Shown in pieces: positions 13,610 to 14,731 of a DNA stretch of 14,731 bases. The position numbers were made by a program, and so were the translations under genes. The notes under the pieces are model-generated. The model saw nothing but the letters and a program-made list of their open reading frames with translations, ran no database searches and had not been told where the DNA came from. The number at the start of each line of letters is the position of its first letter. Position 1 is the stretch's first letter. The stretch covers positions 1 through 14,731 of the forward strand of contig JBCCLI010000143.1 in NCBI GenBank assembly GCA_039026975.1, read 5' to 3'. Origin of the DNA: JBCBKZ01 sp039026975. GTDB taxonomy: Bacteria > Bacteroidota > Bacteroidia > J057.

Positions 13610-14731
13610 ATGGCTGACAAGAGATATCTGGTTATAGATTTTGATAGTACCTTTCTCCAGGTAGAAGCACTGGAAGAATTAGCCGATATAGCGTTAGAAG
13701 GAAACCCGGAGAAGGGAGAACGCTTAATAAGCATTCAGGAGATCACTAATCTTGGGGTAGATGGGAAAATTTCCTTTAATGAATCTCTCAGCCGAAGAAC
13801 CGCTTTACTCAACGCCAATAAACATCACCTGGATCTGCTCATAGAGCGCTTGAAAACAAAGGTTTCCAAGTCCATCCAGCGTAATATGGCCTTCTTTGAG
13901 GAGAATGAGGGAGATATCTATATTATTTCTAATGGGTTTTGTGAGTTCATTATACCTGTTGTGGCTGATTACCATATAGATGCGGATCACGTAAAAGCCA
14001 ATACCTTTGTGTTCGATGAAGGAGGAAATATCATCGGTTTTGATGAGGCTAACCATCTAGCTCACAGCAAAGGAAAATCTAAGACCTTAGCAGAAATGGG
14101 CCTGGATGGCAAGATCTATGTCATTGGGGATGCCTACACAGACTATGAGATGAAAGAGTCAGGGGTAGCACATAAATTTTTTGCTTTCACAGAGAATGTT
14201 CTACGTGAGAATATTTTAGACAAGGCAGATCACGTACTTCCTAGTTTTGATGAGTTCCTTTACATTAACAAGTTACCCATGTCTATTTCCTATCCTAAGA
14301 ATAGAATTAAAGTTCTTCTCCTTGAGAATATCCATCTTAACGCTAAAAAGGTGTTTGAGCAGGAAGGCTACCAAATAGAAGAGATAGGCAGAGCATTATC
14401 TGAGGAGGAGTTAATAGAAAAAATCAAGGGGGTTTCTATCCTGGGAATCAGGTCTAAGACACATCTAACAGCTAAGGTGCTAGCGCATGCTAACCGCTTA
14501 TTATGTGTAGGCGCCTTTTGTATAGGGACAAATCAGATAGACCTAGACGCTTGTGCGAAAAAAGGGGTTATCGCCTTTAATGCACCTTACAGTAATACCC
14601 GCTCTGTAGTGGAACTAGCCATCAGTCAGATCATCATGTTGGCTAGGCGTATTCCTTTCTTTAATAAAGGTATGCATGAAGGGAAATGGAATAAGTCAGC
14701 TACAGCCAGCCATGAAGTCAGAGGGAAGAAG
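13610..14731 (+). CDS. serA: SerB-SerA fusion: phosphoserine phosphatase plus phosphoglycerate dehydrogenase (3' end missing)
   Basis: The open frame runs 374 codons to the window edge without a stop. Residues about 5-215 form a HAD-IB phosphatase of the SerB type: nucleophile Asp10 and Asp12 in DFDST, motif II IISNGF (105-110), the Lys-containing SKGKSK (153-158), and motif IV GDAYTDYE (173-180) with Asp174 and Asp178. From about 232 it becomes D-3-phosphoglycerate dehydrogenase: LGIRSKTHLT with substrate-contact Arg281, then CIGTNQIDLD (304-313) and APYSNTRSVVELAI (325-338), closely like bacterial SerA. The NAD-binding GxGxxG and the catalytic His lie beyond the window. One chain would thus carry the first and last steps of phosphorylated serine synthesis, lacking only the SerC aminotransferase. 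ATG 13610 is preferred; an in-frame GTG at 13586 is an alternative. No Shine-Dalgarno sequence is visible. Confidence 0.88.
   Translation, partial: MADKRYLVIDFDSTFLQVEALEELADIALEGNPEKGERLISIQEITNLGVDGKISFNESLSRRTALLNANKHHLDLLIERLKTKVSKSIQRNMAFFEENEGDIYIISNGFCEFIIPVVADYHIDADHVKANTFVFDEGGNIIGFDEANHLAHSKGKSKTLAEMGLDGKIYVIGDAYTDYEMKESGVAHKFFAFTENVLRENILDKADHVLPSFDEFLYINKLPMSISYPKNRIKVLLLENIHLNAKKVFEQEGYQIEEIGRALSEEELIEKIKGVSILGIRSKTHLTAKVLAHANRLLCVGAFCIGTNQIDLDACAKKGVIAFNAPYSNTRSVVELAISQIIMLARRIPFFNKGMHEGKWNKSATASHEVRGKK

Noticed and set aside
1..14731. CRISPR array, tRNA, rRNA, insertion sequence or prophage
   Set aside because: No regularly spaced direct repeats, no cloverleaf or rRNA-like sequence, and no transposase, integrase or phage structural gene were seen.

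Overview
The window looks like chromosomal DNA from a member of the Bacteroidota. The strongest evidence is two large secreted proteins that end in the two kinds of type IX secretion (T9SS) sorting domain: a type B 'gliding-motility' C-terminus (616-3087) and a type A C-terminus (10654-13479). Supporting signs are SprB and PKD repeats, starts without clear Shine-Dalgarno sequences, moderate to low G+C, and a serine-pathway fusion that I associate with the Cytophagales/Saprospiria side of the phylum. The exact lineage cannot be fixed from the sequence.

Layout. 1-615 has no intact gene. It holds a possible tail of an upstream gene, a G+C-rich patch (about 59% against about 37% just upstream) that resembles decayed or foreign DNA, and several hairpins. 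616-3087 (+) is a PKD/SprB surface protein. It converges on a flavin-reductase-like gene (3107-3733, -), which is divergent from a YkgJ-type cysteine-cluster protein (3817-4338, +). A leftward three-gene unit follows: FecCD/BtuC-type permease (7415-6372), FecE-type ATPase (6367-5336) and a YheT-type alpha/beta hydrolase (5312-4344). Divergent from it is a signalling protein with two receiver domains around a histidine-kinase dimerisation segment and no ATPase domain (7687-8805, +).

A strong bidirectional terminator (8812-8847) separates the signalling gene from a chaperone pair on the minus strand: a CbpA/DnaJ-type J protein (9750-8872) and an Hsp20 (10314-9877), with a terminator (9797-9830) between the two. 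The 339-bp divergent region upstream of hsp20 holds two copies of a 13-bp palindrome and other dyads. It is followed by the 941-residue T9SS type A protein, a clear terminator (13515-13549), and the start of a SerB-SerA fusion that runs off the window at 14731.

Functional themes are surface protein export, uptake of a metal complex or cobalamin-like ligand, protein quality control, phosphorelay signalling and serine biosynthesis. I do not see a defence island, CRISPR array, prophage, RNA gene or complete mobile element. The items most worth a second look are the kinase-less REC-DHp-REC protein, the SerB-SerA fusion, the palindromic hsp20 upstream region and the architecture of the 941-residue protein.
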